Source of the DNA: Microvirga splendida
GTDB lineage: Bacteria; Pseudomonadota; Alphaproteobacteria; Rhizobiales; Beijerinckiaceae
Direction of reading: 5' to 3'
Assembly (NCBI RefSeq): GCF_016427565.1
Contig: NZ_JAELXT010000022.1
Coordinates: 19,733 to 83,732 of the forward strand
DNA length: 64,000 nucleotides
The position numbers were made by a program, and so were the translations under genes. Shown here piece after piece: positions 1 to 8,972 of this stretch; within the stretch, counting starts at the first letter, position 1; every line of letters starts with the position of its first letter. The notes under the pieces were generated by a model that saw only the letters and a program-made list of their open reading frames with translations, was not told the origin of the DNA and searched no databases.

Positions 1-2
1 GT

Positions 3-374
3 CGCAAGACGCAGCTTCTGGCCAGGGATCTCGAGGCCCTAGGACTAAAATCGGAAGACATCATCCGTTTGCCACAATGCCGGCCTCTGATGCCGCTCCC
101 GGTGCCGGAGGCGGTGCTGGGGAGCATGTATGTGGTCGAGGGATCCACGCTCGGCGGCGCCGTCATCGCGCGCGATGTGGAGCGCCGGCTCGGACTCGAC
201 GCGGAGACGGGCTGCGCCTATTTCCGCAGTTACGGACGTGATATTGCGGCCATGTGGAAGCTGTTCGGCGCGGTGCTTCTGGAAGCGTCCTCGCCGGAGG
301 CCGACGACGTGATCGTCGAGTCCGCGCAGAAGACCTTCGATGTGATGCATGATTGGCTGTGCGAGACCCCATGA
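3..374 (+). CDS. bphO: Biliverdin-producing heme oxygenase, 3' part
   Basis: The reading frame is open from the left edge, so the N-terminus lies outside the window. The visible part carries the bacterial heme-oxygenase helix GSMYVVEGSTLGG, typical of BphO enzymes that open heme to biliverdin IX-alpha with release of CO and iron. Its stop codon overlaps the ATG of the bacteriophytochrome gene (ATGA), so the enzyme that makes the chromophore is translationally coupled to the photoreceptor that uses it. The proximal histidine is in the missing part and cannot be checked. Confidence 0.9.
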   Translation, partial: RKTQLLARDLEALGLKSEDIIRLPQCRPLMPLPVPEAVLGSMYVVEGSTLGGAVIARDVERRLGLDAETGCAYFRSYGRDIAAMWKLFGAVLLEASSPEADDVIVESAQKTFDVMHDWLCETP

Positions 375-2620
375 CCCTGCAGACGCCGCAAGATATCGAT
401 CTCACCGCCTGCGACAGGGAACCGATCCACATCCCGGGCAGCATCCAGCCGCACGGGATCCTGCTGGCGGTGCGGCTTTCCGACCGGACGCTGGCCTATG
501 CCAGCGCCAACATCGCCGAGATCTTCGGGCTCGATCCCGCGGGCGCCCTGGGCCGGCCTTTCGCCGACATCCTGCCGAATCTCAGCCGGGAGTTCGAGGC
601 GCCGCTCGCCGATCCGCCCCAGGCCGGAACCACGCGCACCCTGCGCACGATCGAGGTTCAAACTGCAGGGGGTCTGCGCGCCTACGAGGCCGTGATCTCC
701 CGTTCGGGCGAATGCGCCGTCCTTGAACTCGAGGAAACGCCCCTGGGGGCCTTGTCGAGCCTCGATTCGCTCTATCCCACCCTGCGCCGTTTCGTGGAGC
801 AGCTGCAGGGCGCCTCCAGCGTCGACGTCCTGTGCGGTCTCGCCGCGCAGGACGTGCGCCGCATGACCGGGTTCGACCGGGTGCTGGTCTATCGCTTCGA
901 CGAGCACTGGAACGGCACCGTCATCGCCGAGGACCGCAACGAGGTCCTGCCGTCCTATCTCGACCTGCGCTTCCCGGCCTCCGACATTCCGGCCCAGGCG
1001 CGGGAGCTCTATCGGCGCAACCGCCTGCGCATCATCTCGGATGCCAACTACACGCCCGTCCCGATCCAGTCGCGGAACCCTGAGCCGCTCGACCTGAGCG
1101 ACTCGGTGCTGCGCAGCGTCTCGCCGGTGCATCTCGAATACATGCGCAACATGGGCACGCTCGCCTCCATGTCGATCTCGATCCTGCGCGACGGAAGGCT
1201 GTGGGGCCTGATCTCCTGCCACAACAAGGAGCCGAAGCGGGTTTCGCTCCAGGTGCGCAACGCCTGCGACTTCCTCACCCAGATCTTCTCGCTCCAGCTC
1301 GAGGCGCGGGAGAACACGACGCTCGCCGAAAACCGGGTGCGCCTCGGCGCCGTGCAGACGCGGCTTCTCGCCCACATGGCGGCGGAGGATCATTTCATCG
1401 CCGGCCTCGTGAACCACCCGGACGACCTCCTGCTGCTCGCCGGAGCGCAGGGCGCGGCCGTGATCACGCCGGACCATTGCTGGCTCATGGGCCAGACCCC
1501 CGGCGAGGACGCGGTCAGGGCCCTGTTCACCTGGCTCTCGCAGCACACCCAGGAGGATGTCTTCGCCACCGACCGCCTGTCCCAGGTCTATCCGGCCGCG
1601 GGCGCCTATGCGGACCGGGCCGGCGGCGTCCTGTCGATCTCGATCTCGAAGGCGCATTCGAGCTACGTGCTGTGGTTCCGCCCCGAGGTGGTGCAGACCG
1701 TCAAATGGGGAGGCAACCCGCAGAAGCCCGTGCAGGAGGAGGCCGGCACCTCGCGGCTCCACCCCCGCCGCTCCTTCGAGATCTGGAAGGAGACCGTGCG
1801 CGAGCGGTCGCTGCCCTGGGACCGGAGCGAGATCGAGGCGGTGGGGGAGCTGCGCAACGCCATCGTGGGCATCGTGCTGCGCCGGGCCGAGGAGCTGGCG
1901 GCGATCTCCGACGAGCTGCGCCGCTCCAACAAGGAGCTGGAGGCCTTCTCCTACTCGGTCTCGCACGATCTGCGCGCCCCGTTCCGGCACATCGTGGGCT
2001 TTTCCGAGCTGCTGAAGAAGCAGGAATGGAACGACCTGTCCGACAAGGGCAAGCGCTACATCGACACCATCATCGAGTCGGCCTACACGGCCGGAACCCT
2101 AGTGGACAACTTGCTGCGGTTTTCGCAGATGGGCCGCACGGCCCTCAAGCCCCGGCGGATCGACATGGATCTCCTGATCGACGAGATCCGGCAGCAGCTT
2201 TCCGTTCATACGGGCGAGCGCCGGATCGAGTGGGTGGTCGGCGACCTGCCCGAGGTGACGGCGGATCCGGTGCTGATCCGCCTGGTGTTCGAGAACCTTC
2301 TCGACAATGCCGTCAAATACACCCGCCCCCGGGAGAGGGCCCGCATCGAGATCGGCTCCACGCGCAACGATGGGGAGACGGTGTTTTTCGTGCGGGACAA
2401 CGGCGTCGGATTCGATATGAAGTACATCGACAAGCTCTTCGGCGTCTTCCAGCGGCTGCACCGGATGGAGGATTTCGAGGGAACCGGCATCGGGCTGGCC
2501 AACGTGCGCCGCATCGTCGAAAGACATGGCGGACGGGCCTGGGCCGAAGGCGCGCTCAACAAGGGCGCGACCTTCTCCATTGCCCTGCCGGATCACACCA
2601 TGACTGAAGGAGCGGCGTGA
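371..2620 (+). CDS. bphP: Bacteriophytochrome sensor histidine kinase
   Basis: A cytoplasmic red/far-red photoreceptor kinase of 749 residues. The domain order is PAS (about 15-120), GAF (about 140-310), PHY (about 325-500), HisKA and HATPase_c. Visible marks are the N-terminal biliverdin-attaching Cys14 (context TACDREP), the GAF motif PASDIP with Asp205, the chromophore-pocket His254, the PHY tongue motif PRRSF (465-469), the phospho-acceptor His532 in SVSHDLRAP, and the N and G boxes (ENLLDNAVKY, DNGVGF, GTGIGLA). ATG at 371 is chosen because it overlaps the heme oxygenase stop; an upstream in-frame start at 353 is less likely. No receiver is fused, so phosphotransfer probably goes to the regulator that begins directly after its stop. 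Confidence 0.95.
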   Translation: MTLQTPQDIDLTACDREPIHIPGSIQPHGILLAVRLSDRTLAYASANIAEIFGLDPAGALGRPFADILPNLSREFEAPLADPPQAGTTRTLRTIEVQTAGGLRAYEAVISRSGECAVLELEETPLGALSSLDSLYPTLRRFVEQLQGASSVDVLCGLAAQDVRRMTGFDRVLVYRFDEHWNGTVIAEDRNEVLPSYLDLRFPASDIPAQARELYRRNRLRIISDANYTPVPIQSRNPEPLDLSDSVLRSVSPVHLEYMRNMGTLASMSISILRDGRLWGLISCHNKEPKRVSLQVRNACDFLTQIFSLQLEARENTTLAENRVRLGAVQTRLLAHMAAEDHFIAGLVNHPDDLLLLAGAQGAAVITPDHCWLMGQTPGEDAVRALFTWLSQHTQEDVFATDRLSQVYPAAGAYADRAGGVLSISISKAHSSYVLWFRPEVVQTVKWGGNPQKPVQEEAGTSRLHPRRSFEIWKETVRERSLPWDRSEIEAVGELRNAIVGIVLRRAEELAAISDELRRSNKELEAFSYSVSHDLRAPFRHIVGFSELLKKQEWNDLSDKGKRYIDTIIESAYTAGTLVDNLLRFSQMGRTALKPRRIDMDLLIDEIRQQLSVHTGERRIEWVVGDLPEVTADPVLIRLVFENLLDNAVKYTRPRERARIEIGSTRNDGETVFFVRDNGVGFDMKYIDKLFGVFQRLHRMEDFEGTGIGLANVRRIVERHGGRAWAEGALNKGATFSIALPDHTMTEGAA

Positions 2621-3070
2621 ATGCCGGAACTGAAACCGATCCTGCTGGTTGAGGACAACCCGAAGGATCTCGAACTGACCCTGGCGGCTCTCGATCAGAG
2701 CCAGCTCGCCAACGAAGTCGTCGTGGTCCGCGACGGCGCGGAGGCGCTCGACTTTCTCTATCGCCGCGGCCCGCACGAGAGCCGCAACACCAGCGACCCC
2801 GCCGTGGTCCTGCTCGACCTCAAGCTGCCGAAGGTCGACGGGCTGGAGGTGCTGGAGAAGGTGAAGTCCGATCCGCATCTCAGGCAGACGCCGGTGGTGA
2901 TGCTCACCTCCTCGCGGGAGGAAAGCGACCTCGTGCGCAGCTACGAGCTCGGGGTGAACGCCTTCGTGGTGAAGCCGGTGGGCTTCCGCGAGTTCTTCGA
3001 CGCGATCCAGGACCTTGGCGTGTTCTGGGCCATCCTCAACGAACCGCCGCCGCGGCGCAACGGAGAGTAA
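2621..3070 (+). CDS. Single-domain response regulator (CheY/Rcp1-like)
   Basis: A 149-residue stand-alone receiver with no output domain. The acidic pocket (Glu11, Asp12), phospho-acceptor Asp66 in VLLDLKLP, switch Thr96 in MLTSS and Lys118 in VKPVG are all present. It resembles the Rcp1-type regulators that accompany phytochromes. The ATG follows the bphP stop with no gap, which makes it the natural phosphotransfer partner of that kinase. Lacking a DNA-binding domain, it must act by protein contact or by passing the phosphate on. Confidence 0.93.
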   Translation: MPELKPILLVEDNPKDLELTLAALDQSQLANEVVVVRDGAEALDFLYRRGPHESRNTSDPAVVLLDLKLPKVDGLEVLEKVKSDPHLRQTPVVMLTSSREESDLVRSYELGVNAFVVKPVGFREFFDAIQDLGVFWAILNEPPPRRNGE

Positions 3071-3078
3071 CGCGACCG

Positions 3079-4128
3079 ATGAGCCTGCAGGCCCGTCCCC
3101 CGTCCGGCCCGATGCTGCGCATCCTCCTCCTGGAGGACAGCGTGCTCGATGCTGAGCTGGTGACGGAAGCCCTGGCCTCCGCCGACCTCGCCGCCGCGAT
3201 GGAGCGCGTCGACACCGCGGCGGATTTCACCCGGGCGGTGCAGGAGGGGCGCTGGGACATCATCCTGGCCGATTACAGGCTTCCCGCCTTCGACGGCTTG
3301 AGCGCGCTCGAGATCGCGCAGGCGCGGGCTCCCGGCACCCCCTTCGTGTTCGTGTCGGGTGCGCTCGGCGAGGAGGTGGCGGTCGAAGCGCTCAAGCGCG
3401 GCGCCACGGACTACGTGCTCAAGCACAGCCTCGACCGGCTTCCGGGCACCGTTCTGCGGGCGCTTGCGGAGGCCCACGAACGGACGGAAAAGCGCCACGC
3501 GCAGGACGCCCTCCAGACGCTGCTCGAGCAGCAGACGGCGCTTCTGCACGAGCTCGACCACCGGGTGAAGAACAACCTCCAGCTCCTCCTGTCCCTGATC
3601 GGCATCGAGATCCGCCAGGCCGAGGGGGGGCCGGTGCGGGAGGTGCTGGGGCGCATGAGGGAGCGGCTGCAGGCGCTCGCTGCGGCGCACCGGGATCTCT
3701 ACGACGGCAAGGGCTCCGCGCGCTTCGATGCGTCCAGCTTCGCCAAGGGGCTCTGCCAGGAGCTCACGTCGGGGCTTTCCGACGTGAGGATCGTGCCAGA
3801 ATTCGAGGTCGAGAACGTGGAGGTGGAGGCCGCCAAGGCGGCGCCCATCGCGCTCCTGTTCAACGAGATCGTCGTCAACGCCCTCACCCATGCCTACAGG
3901 GAGCGCCACGGCAAGCTGAAGCTCACCCTGCGCATCAGGGACGGGATTCTGCTGTTCCAGCTCTCGGATGACGCCTTCAGCCCGCAGGAGAAGGAGACGG
4001 CGCAGAACAGCGCGTCCGGCACGGTCCTGAAGGCTCTCTCGCGCCAGCTCGACGCCCGGGTGGAGTGGCCGCCGGACGAGCCGGCGACCCTCGTGCGCGT
4101 CACCATGCCGGCGCAGGACGTGAGCTAG
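3079..4128 (+). CDS. Receiver / HisKA_2 hybrid histidine kinase with degenerate ATP lid
   Basis: A soluble protein of 349 residues. Residues 13-125 form a receiver with phospho-acceptor Asp65 (LADYRLPAFDG). A helix then leads to a HisKA_2 (HWE-related) dimerisation domain with His161 in ELDHRVKNNLQLLL, followed by an HATPase-like domain from about 255. The N box (LFNEIVVNALTHA) is intact. The usual DNGxG loop reads LSDDAFSP, and the second glycine box is reduced to ASGTVLKAL. It begins 8 bases after the single-domain regulator, so it is probably co-transcribed. Receiver-first architecture is typical of kinases controlled by an upstream phospho-signal. Whether it still binds ATP is uncertain. 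Confidence 0.88.
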   Translation: MSLQARPPSGPMLRILLLEDSVLDAELVTEALASADLAAAMERVDTAADFTRAVQEGRWDIILADYRLPAFDGLSALEIAQARAPGTPFVFVSGALGEEVAVEALKRGATDYVLKHSLDRLPGTVLRALAEAHERTEKRHAQDALQTLLEQQTALLHELDHRVKNNLQLLLSLIGIEIRQAEGGPVREVLGRMRERLQALAAAHRDLYDGKGSARFDASSFAKGLCQELTSGLSDVRIVPEFEVENVEVEAAKAAPIALLFNEIVVNALTHAYRERHGKLKLTLRIRDGILLFQLSDDAFSPQEKETAQNSASGTVLKALSRQLDARVEWPPDEPATLVRVTMPAQDVS

Positions 4129-4131
4129 CCG

Positions 4132-6279
4132 ATGGTGCGGGAATCCAAGCCTGGAACGAGCGCTGCAAACACGGCCGGGGATCTCCCCGGAAGAGCCAGG
4201 GTATCGCTGCGGCAGGTCCTGTGGGGGCTGGTGCTCGCCATCTCGCTGCCGATTATCCTGGTGGCGGCAGGAGGCTTCTACTCGGGCTACAAGGCCGAGC
4301 AGCAGGCCATCGATCAGCGCATGCAGGAAACCGCCCGCGCCTTGAGCCTGCTGCTGGATCGGGAGATCGACAAGTCGGTGCTGGCGATGCGGGTCCTGTC
4401 CCAGTCGCCGACCCTTGCCAGCGGCGACTACGAAGCCTTCTATAGACGGGTGCAGGACGTCCGCCTCGCGGATCCTTCCTGGATCGCCCTGTTCGAGCCG
4501 GACGGCCGGACCTTGTTCAACACCCGCGTGCCCTACGGCGTCCGCCTGCCGGACAGCAACCGGCTGGACGTTCTCCGGCAGGTTCGGGAAACCCGCGAGC
4601 CCCATGTGTCGAATCTCTACGCGGGCTCTCTGACCGGACAGCGCCTGATCACCATCGACGTCCCGGTCATCCTCGACGAGAGGGTGGCCTATATCCTGTC
4701 GCTCGCCCTGAGCCCCGACGTGTTCCAGGGCATCATCCGCGATCAGAGGATCGTCGATGGCTGGAACGCCGCCGTGCTCGACCGCAGCCGGCGCATCGTC
4801 GCCCGGTCCCGCGCGCCGGAGCGGTTCGTCGGCGAGCCGGCGAGCCCCAACATTCAGGAGGCCCTCGCCTCGAAACCTGAAGGGATCGTCCAGAGCGTGA
4901 CGCTCGACGGCATCGCGGTCCGCACCTATTTCAGCCAGTCGCCGGCCTATGGCTGGTCCTTCGTCATCAGCATCCCGACCTCTGAGCTGGCGCAGTCGAT
5001 CCAGCGCTCGCTCTTCTGGCTCATGATCCTCGCCGGAGTTGCATTCGGCGGCCTTATCCTGGCGGCTCTTCTGGCTCGCGCCATCGCCAGGCCGGTCGAT
5101 CAGCTCGTTGCCGCCGCCCAGGCGCTCGGACGCCGGGAGGAGGTCGCCGGACCCGGCACCACGCAGGTTCTGGAGTTCGACACGATCAGGACGGCGCTGG
5201 CAGAAGCCTCCTCCGACATCCGCAGGCACGAGCGCGACCGGGAGGATGTTCTCGCGCAGATGGCCGAAAGCGAGGCCCGCCTGCGCCTGGCGCTCAATGC
5301 CGGGTATTTCGGCTCCTGGGAGTTCACCCCGGAGACGGGCTCCTTCGTCACCTCCGCCACCTGCCGGGCCAATTTCGGCCGTGGCCGCGACGAGCCGTTC
5401 ACTTATGCGGACCTGATCGAATCCATCCATCCCGACGACCGCGCCATGCAGGCCGAGGCCGTGGCGCAGGCCGTTGCGACCAACACGGATCTTCATGTGG
5501 AATATCGCGCGATCTGGCCCGACGGGAGCGAGCACTGGATCCGTGTCAGCGGTCGCACGCGGGTTGGAGCAAACGGCCAGTTGTCCATGGTCGGCGTCTC
5601 GCAGGAGATCACGGAGCGCAAGCTCGCCGACGAACGGCAGGGGCTTCTGCTGCGCGAGCTGAATCACCGCGTGAAGAACACGCTGGCGACCGTTCAGTCG
5701 GTGGCCTCGCTCACCCGCCGTTCGGCCCAGAACACGGATCCGGCCGCCTGGAACGCCTTCATGGATCGCCTGCACGGGCTCGCCAAAACCCACGATCTCC
5801 TGACCACCACCCATTGGCAGGGCGCACTTCTGGAGGACGTGCTGAAGAACGAGCTCGATCCCTACCAGGACGGCATGCGTCAGCGCATTCGCCTGCGGGG
5901 GCCGAGGATCAACCTCCAGCCGGGCGCCGTGCTGGCCTTGGGCCTCGCCATCCACGAGATGGCGACGAACGCCGTCAAGTACGGCAGCCTCTCGGTCCCG
6001 AATGGAAAGGTTCATGTGATGTGGGCCGTCACGTCCGGCACTGCTCCGCCCACCCTGCTGGTCGAGTGGGTGGAAAGCGGCGGTCCGATTGTAAAGACGC
6101 CGGAGCGCCAGGGTTTCGGAACCAAGCTCATCCAGCGCGGCCTGGCGCAGCAGCTCGGGGGCGAGATCAAGCTCGATTTCGCCCCATCGGGCGTCCGCTG
6201 CGTGATCACCTTCCCGATCGACACCATGGTCGCCGACGGCGACGAGGCCGACGACACCCGACAGCGCTACGCGTCCTGA
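4132..6279 (+). CDS. Membrane HWE-family sensor histidine kinase with Cache and PAS domains
   Basis: A 715-residue sensor starting 3 bases after the previous stop. There is a transmembrane helix at about 27-49, a periplasmic Cache-like sensor to about 290, a second helix at about 293-316, a short HAMP-like linker, a coiled stretch around 350-380 and a PAS domain at about 382-497. The kinase core is of the HWE type: His512 in RELNHRVKNTLATVQ, an N box with His (AIHEMATNAVKYG), and the W-x-E signature in LVEWVESGGP before GFGTKLI. HWE kinases in this order often feed the PhyR general stress response, but no phyR or ecfG gene is in view. The ligand is unknown. Confidence 0.92.
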   Translation: MVRESKPGTSAANTAGDLPGRARVSLRQVLWGLVLAISLPIILVAAGGFYSGYKAEQQAIDQRMQETARALSLLLDREIDKSVLAMRVLSQSPTLASGDYEAFYRRVQDVRLADPSWIALFEPDGRTLFNTRVPYGVRLPDSNRLDVLRQVRETREPHVSNLYAGSLTGQRLITIDVPVILDERVAYILSLALSPDVFQGIIRDQRIVDGWNAAVLDRSRRIVARSRAPERFVGEPASPNIQEALASKPEGIVQSVTLDGIAVRTYFSQSPAYGWSFVISIPTSELAQSIQRSLFWLMILAGVAFGGLILAALLARAIARPVDQLVAAAQALGRREEVAGPGTTQVLEFDTIRTALAEASSDIRRHERDREDVLAQMAESEARLRLALNAGYFGSWEFTPETGSFVTSATCRANFGRGRDEPFTYADLIESIHPDDRAMQAEAVAQAVATNTDLHVEYRAIWPDGSEHWIRVSGRTRVGANGQLSMVGVSQEITERKLADERQGLLLRELNHRVKNTLATVQSVASLTRRSAQNTDPAAWNAFMDRLHGLAKTHDLLTTTHWQGALLEDVLKNELDPYQDGMRQRIRLRGPRINLQPGAVLALGLAIHEMATNAVKYGSLSVPNGKVHVMWAVTSGTAPPTLLVEWVESGGPIVKTPERQGFGTKLIQRGLAQQLGGEIKLDFAPSGVRCVITFPIDTMVADGDEADDTRQRYAS

Positions 6280-6304
6280 GGCGGCATCGTCCGCTGTGCA
6301 CCGG

Positions 6305-6356
6305 AGGTTCGCCTGAGCGAAAACCGGGTCCACTTTTGCGCATGATGCTCTAAGCT
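6305..6356. repeat. Dispersed extragenic motif (half-palindrome)
   Basis: A short piece in the gap between the HWE kinase and the amidase gene reads like GCGAAAACCGGGTCC followed by ACTTTTGCGCATGATGCTC. From memory, similar 'AAAACCGG...GCATGATGCTC' pieces occur many times between genes in Rhizobiales genomes. A second fragment of the same style (TCTAGAGCATCGGACTGAAAG) lies at about 63923-63943. Function unknown; it may be a repeat or a relic promoter element. Confidence 0.35.
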
Positions 6357-6386
6357 GGACAGCCCCGCCTTTCACCCGGTGCTTCC

Positions 6387-7679
6387 ATGACGACCATTCG
6401 CGACAAGCTCGAAACCATCCTGGAGCGTCTCGACGCGCGGGCCGCCGACGAGCGGGTGTTCGTGCGTCTCTACCGGGAGGCGGCTCGCGCGGCTGCCGAC
6501 GCGGCCGATGCAAGACAGCGTGCGGGCGTTTCCTTAGGCCCGCTCGATGGAAGGATCGTGTCGATCAAGGATCTGTTCGACGTGGCGGGAGAGACCACGC
6601 TCGCGGGCTCCATCGCCCTGCGGGACAATCCTCCGGCGACCGGGGATGCCGTTATCGTGCGACGCCTGCGCCAGGCCGGTGCCGTCATCCTGGGTAAGAC
6701 CAACATGGTGGAGTTCGCCTATTCGGGGCTCGGGCTCAACCCGCATTACGGCACGCCGGGGAATGCGGCCGACCCCTTGCGCATTCCGGGCGGCTCGTCC
6801 TCGGGCGCCGGGGTCACCGTGGCGGAAGGCACGAGCGAGATCTCCATCGGCAGCGACACGGGCGGGTCGGTGCGCATTCCGGCGGCGCTCAACGGCGTGG
6901 TCGGTTTCAAGCCGACCGCGCATCGCGTTCCGTTGGATGGAGCGTTCCCGCTCTCGCCCAGCCTCGATTCCATCGGGCCGCTCGCATTGTCGGTTCAGGA
7001 CTGCGCCGTCACGGACGCCGTCATGGCCGGCGATGAGCCTTGGACAGTGAATTCCCGCTCCCTGGCAGGGCTGCGGATCGGCATTCCGCGCGGGCGCCTG
7101 TTCTCGGACACGGAGCCCATGGTGGAGCAGGCCTTCGAGGCGGTCCTGGGCCGCCTGTCGCGGGCCGGAGCGGCCATTGCCGACCACGGCATCGAGGATC
7201 TGCTCACGGCCATGGCGGAGACCACCGCCGCGGCCTCGATCGCTTCCATCGAAGCCTCCGAGGTTCACGCGGACTGGCTGGAGACGAAAGCGGCGGATAT
7301 CGATCCGCGCGTGCGGTGGTCCATCGCCCGCAGCGGCACCGTGCCGTCGCCGGTCTATATCCGCATGATCCGCCAGCGTGCGGCCCTGGCCGCAGCCATG
7401 GACGAGCGGCTGTCTTCCGTCGACGTGCTGGCGCTGCCCACGACGGCGATCACCGCGCCCCTCATCGCGCCGCTCGAGGCGGACGACAGGCTCTACAACA
7501 AGACGGACTGGCACATCCTGCGCAATCCGATGTTCTGCAACCAGTTCGACCTCACGGCCATCTCGCTGCCCGTGGCCGGCTGCGAGCGCCCGGTGGGCTT
7601 CATGCTGGTGGCGCGCCACGGGCAGGATCGCCGGCTGCTGGAGATCGCAGCCGGGGTGGAACGCGCCCTGGCAGGCTGA
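6387..7679 (+). CDS. Amidase-signature family hydrolase
   Basis: A 430-residue member of the amidase signature family. The Ser-cisSer-Lys triad can be read as Lys61 (VSIKDLFDVAG), Ser137 (GGSSSGAG) and Ser161 (DTGGSVRIPAA), with spacing like malonamidase E2. It is probably cytoplasmic and hydrolyses a small amide; the substrate cannot be told from the sequence. It lacks a GatA-type neighbourhood (no gatB or gatC nearby), so a role in tRNA amidation is unlikely. It stands alone between the kinase cluster and a small membrane-protein gene. Confidence 0.9.
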   Translation: MTTIRDKLETILERLDARAADERVFVRLYREAARAAADAADARQRAGVSLGPLDGRIVSIKDLFDVAGETTLAGSIALRDNPPATGDAVIVRRLRQAGAVILGKTNMVEFAYSGLGLNPHYGTPGNAADPLRIPGGSSSGAGVTVAEGTSEISIGSDTGGSVRIPAALNGVVGFKPTAHRVPLDGAFPLSPSLDSIGPLALSVQDCAVTDAVMAGDEPWTVNSRSLAGLRIGIPRGRLFSDTEPMVEQAFEAVLGRLSRAGAAIADHGIEDLLTAMAETTAAASIASIEASEVHADWLETKAADIDPRVRWSIARSGTVPSPVYIRMIRQRAALAAAMDERLSSVDVLALPTTAITAPLIAPLEADDRLYNKTDWHILRNPMFCNQFDLTAISLPVAGCERPVGFMLVARHGQDRRLLEIAAGVERALAG

Positions 7680-7822
7680 CCCGGGCGCACGGACGTCAGG
7701 CCTGTGCGGATCGAGAAAGATCGCGTAGATCGAGGGCCGCCGGCACCGATCGTGCCAACAGGCGTTGGATCCAGTCGGCAAGCCCTGGAACCTGTCGGCA
7801 AGATCTGGAGAACCCGATCCGC

Positions 7823-8212
7823 ATGATGCGCCAACTCTATCTCTGTCTGGGATATGGCAGCCTTGCTCTCGGGGTGATCGGGATCTTTCTGCCCGTCCTG
7901 CCGACGACGCCCTTCGTTCTCCTGGCCGTCTGGTTCTTCGCCCGGTCGAATCCGGCCCTGGCCGAGCGGCTCTACAGCCATCCCCGCTTCGGGCCGCTGC
8001 TGACCGCATGGCGCGACCAGAAGGCCATTCCGCGGCGCGCCAAGATCTATGCCCTGGCCATGCTGGCCGTCTCCTACGGTCTCGTCCTGTGGCTGACGGA
8101 GATCGCCGCCCTGCCGGTCGTTCTCGCCGTCGTCATGGGAAGCGTGGCGCTCTACATCGCCACACGTCCGGCGCCCCGCGACGGGGCGGAGAGCCGGCTC
8201 CCCGACGCCTGA
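7823..8212 (+). CDS. DUF454 (YbaN-like) inner-membrane protein
   Basis: A 129-residue membrane protein. The N-terminus GIFLPVLPTTPFVLLAVWFFARS, with the conserved P-x-LPTTPF stretch, followed by HPRFGPLL, is the hallmark of DUF454. Two further hydrophobic helices sit at about 73-110. The first of two adjacent ATG codons is taken as the start; the long upstream extension of the frame overlaps the amidase antiphase and is ignored. Function of the family is not established. Confidence 0.85.
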   Translation: MMRQLYLCLGYGSLALGVIGIFLPVLPTTPFVLLAVWFFARSNPALAERLYSHPRFGPLLTAWRDQKAIPRRAKIYALAMLAVSYGLVLWLTEIAALPVVLAVVMGSVALYIATRPAPRDGAESRLPDA

Positions 8213-8333
8213 GACGATCGGATCGGAGACTTCTCGTGTCTCGGGCTCTCTCTTGTCACGTTTGGCCAAGGTTGCGCCATGCTGCGGACATGGTTCGCGT
8301 TAGGCTGCTGATGTCTGAACGAGGAGGGATGTC

Positions 8334-8450
8334 GTGCGCAGTCTCAGCCTGTCGGTTTTCCTGCTTGCCTCGGCCGCAATGGTCGCGCCGCTTCTGATCG
8401 CCATGGCTTACGGAGCCAGCATCGTGACATCGGCCCTGATGTTTCCTTAA
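8334..8450 (+). CDS. Candidate 38-residue single-span membrane peptide
   Basis: A GTG start lies 5 bases after a very strong ribosome site (GAGGAGGG at 8321-8328). It opens a frame of 38 codons beginning VRSLSLSVFLLASAAM, hydrophobic almost throughout, and ending at TAA 8450. An ATG overlapping the same ribosome site at 8329 gives only a short frame in another phase. The strong initiation signal and single hydrophobic segment favour a real small protein, but there is no homology evidence. Confidence 0.5.
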   Translation: MRSLSLSVFLLASAAMVAPLLIAMAYGASIVTSALMFP

Positions 8451-8480
8451 AAAACCTCGCCGGGTGTTCGCGCGGGCCGT

Positions 8481-8756
8481 TCAGGTCCGCGGGTTGGCGA
8501 TCTCCGCCGTCAGCTTCGGCAGTTCCTTGGTCATCCAATCGACCATCTGGTCGCTCGTCTTCAGATGCGCCGGCATGGGAATGAAGGGGCCGTGCGACTC
8601 GTAGATGGCCGTGGGATCCTTGGGCCCCAGGATCGGGTCGAGATCGTCCTCGATCTCCGGCGTGATGCTTCTGCTGCCGAACCAGGTCACAAGCAGGAGG
8701 AGCATTCCGACGGCGCCCGCAAGAACGACCAGCAAGGATATCGCCAAGTCCGCCAC
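8481..8756 (-). CDS. Small membrane-anchored protein of unknown function
   Basis: A GTG start at 8756, preceded on this strand by AAGGA, is preferred. It gives a 91-residue protein with an N-terminal helix (about 3-27, SLLVVLAGAVGMLLLLVTW) and a polar tail rich in Asp, Glu and Pro that ends in an amphipathic segment. The frame can be extended to an ATG at 8873, adding 39 charged residues without an obvious ribosome site. It faces the 8334-8450 peptide gene tail to tail. No known family was recognised. Confidence 0.65.
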   Translation of the reverse strand: MADLAISLLVVLAGAVGMLLLLVTWFGSRSITPEIEDDLDPILGPKDPTAIYESHGPFIPMPAHLKTSDQMVDWMTKELPKLTAEIANPRT

Positions 8757-8972
8757 CTGTTCCTTCCCTGCAATGAGAGGACCGTTTCGCTCAAGTTCGA
8801 GCTTACCATCGAACGATCTTTCTTCCAACGATGCAAGCCGCCGCCTTGCGACATGATGTTCCCTGTTTGCCATGGGGCCGTTGAGGTCTACACTTGCGGC
8901 ACGGGCAGGCCTCAGGGCCGCTCATGGGTTGAAGGGGGCGCTGCGATCGATCCTGCTGCAGGGGAGGCGCTC

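Noticed and set aside
2941..6513. Long minus-strand frame opposite the kinase genes (about 1190 codons)
   Set aside because: Antisense shadow of receiver and kinase genes; composition is Arg, Gly, Asp, His rich as expected of such shadows.
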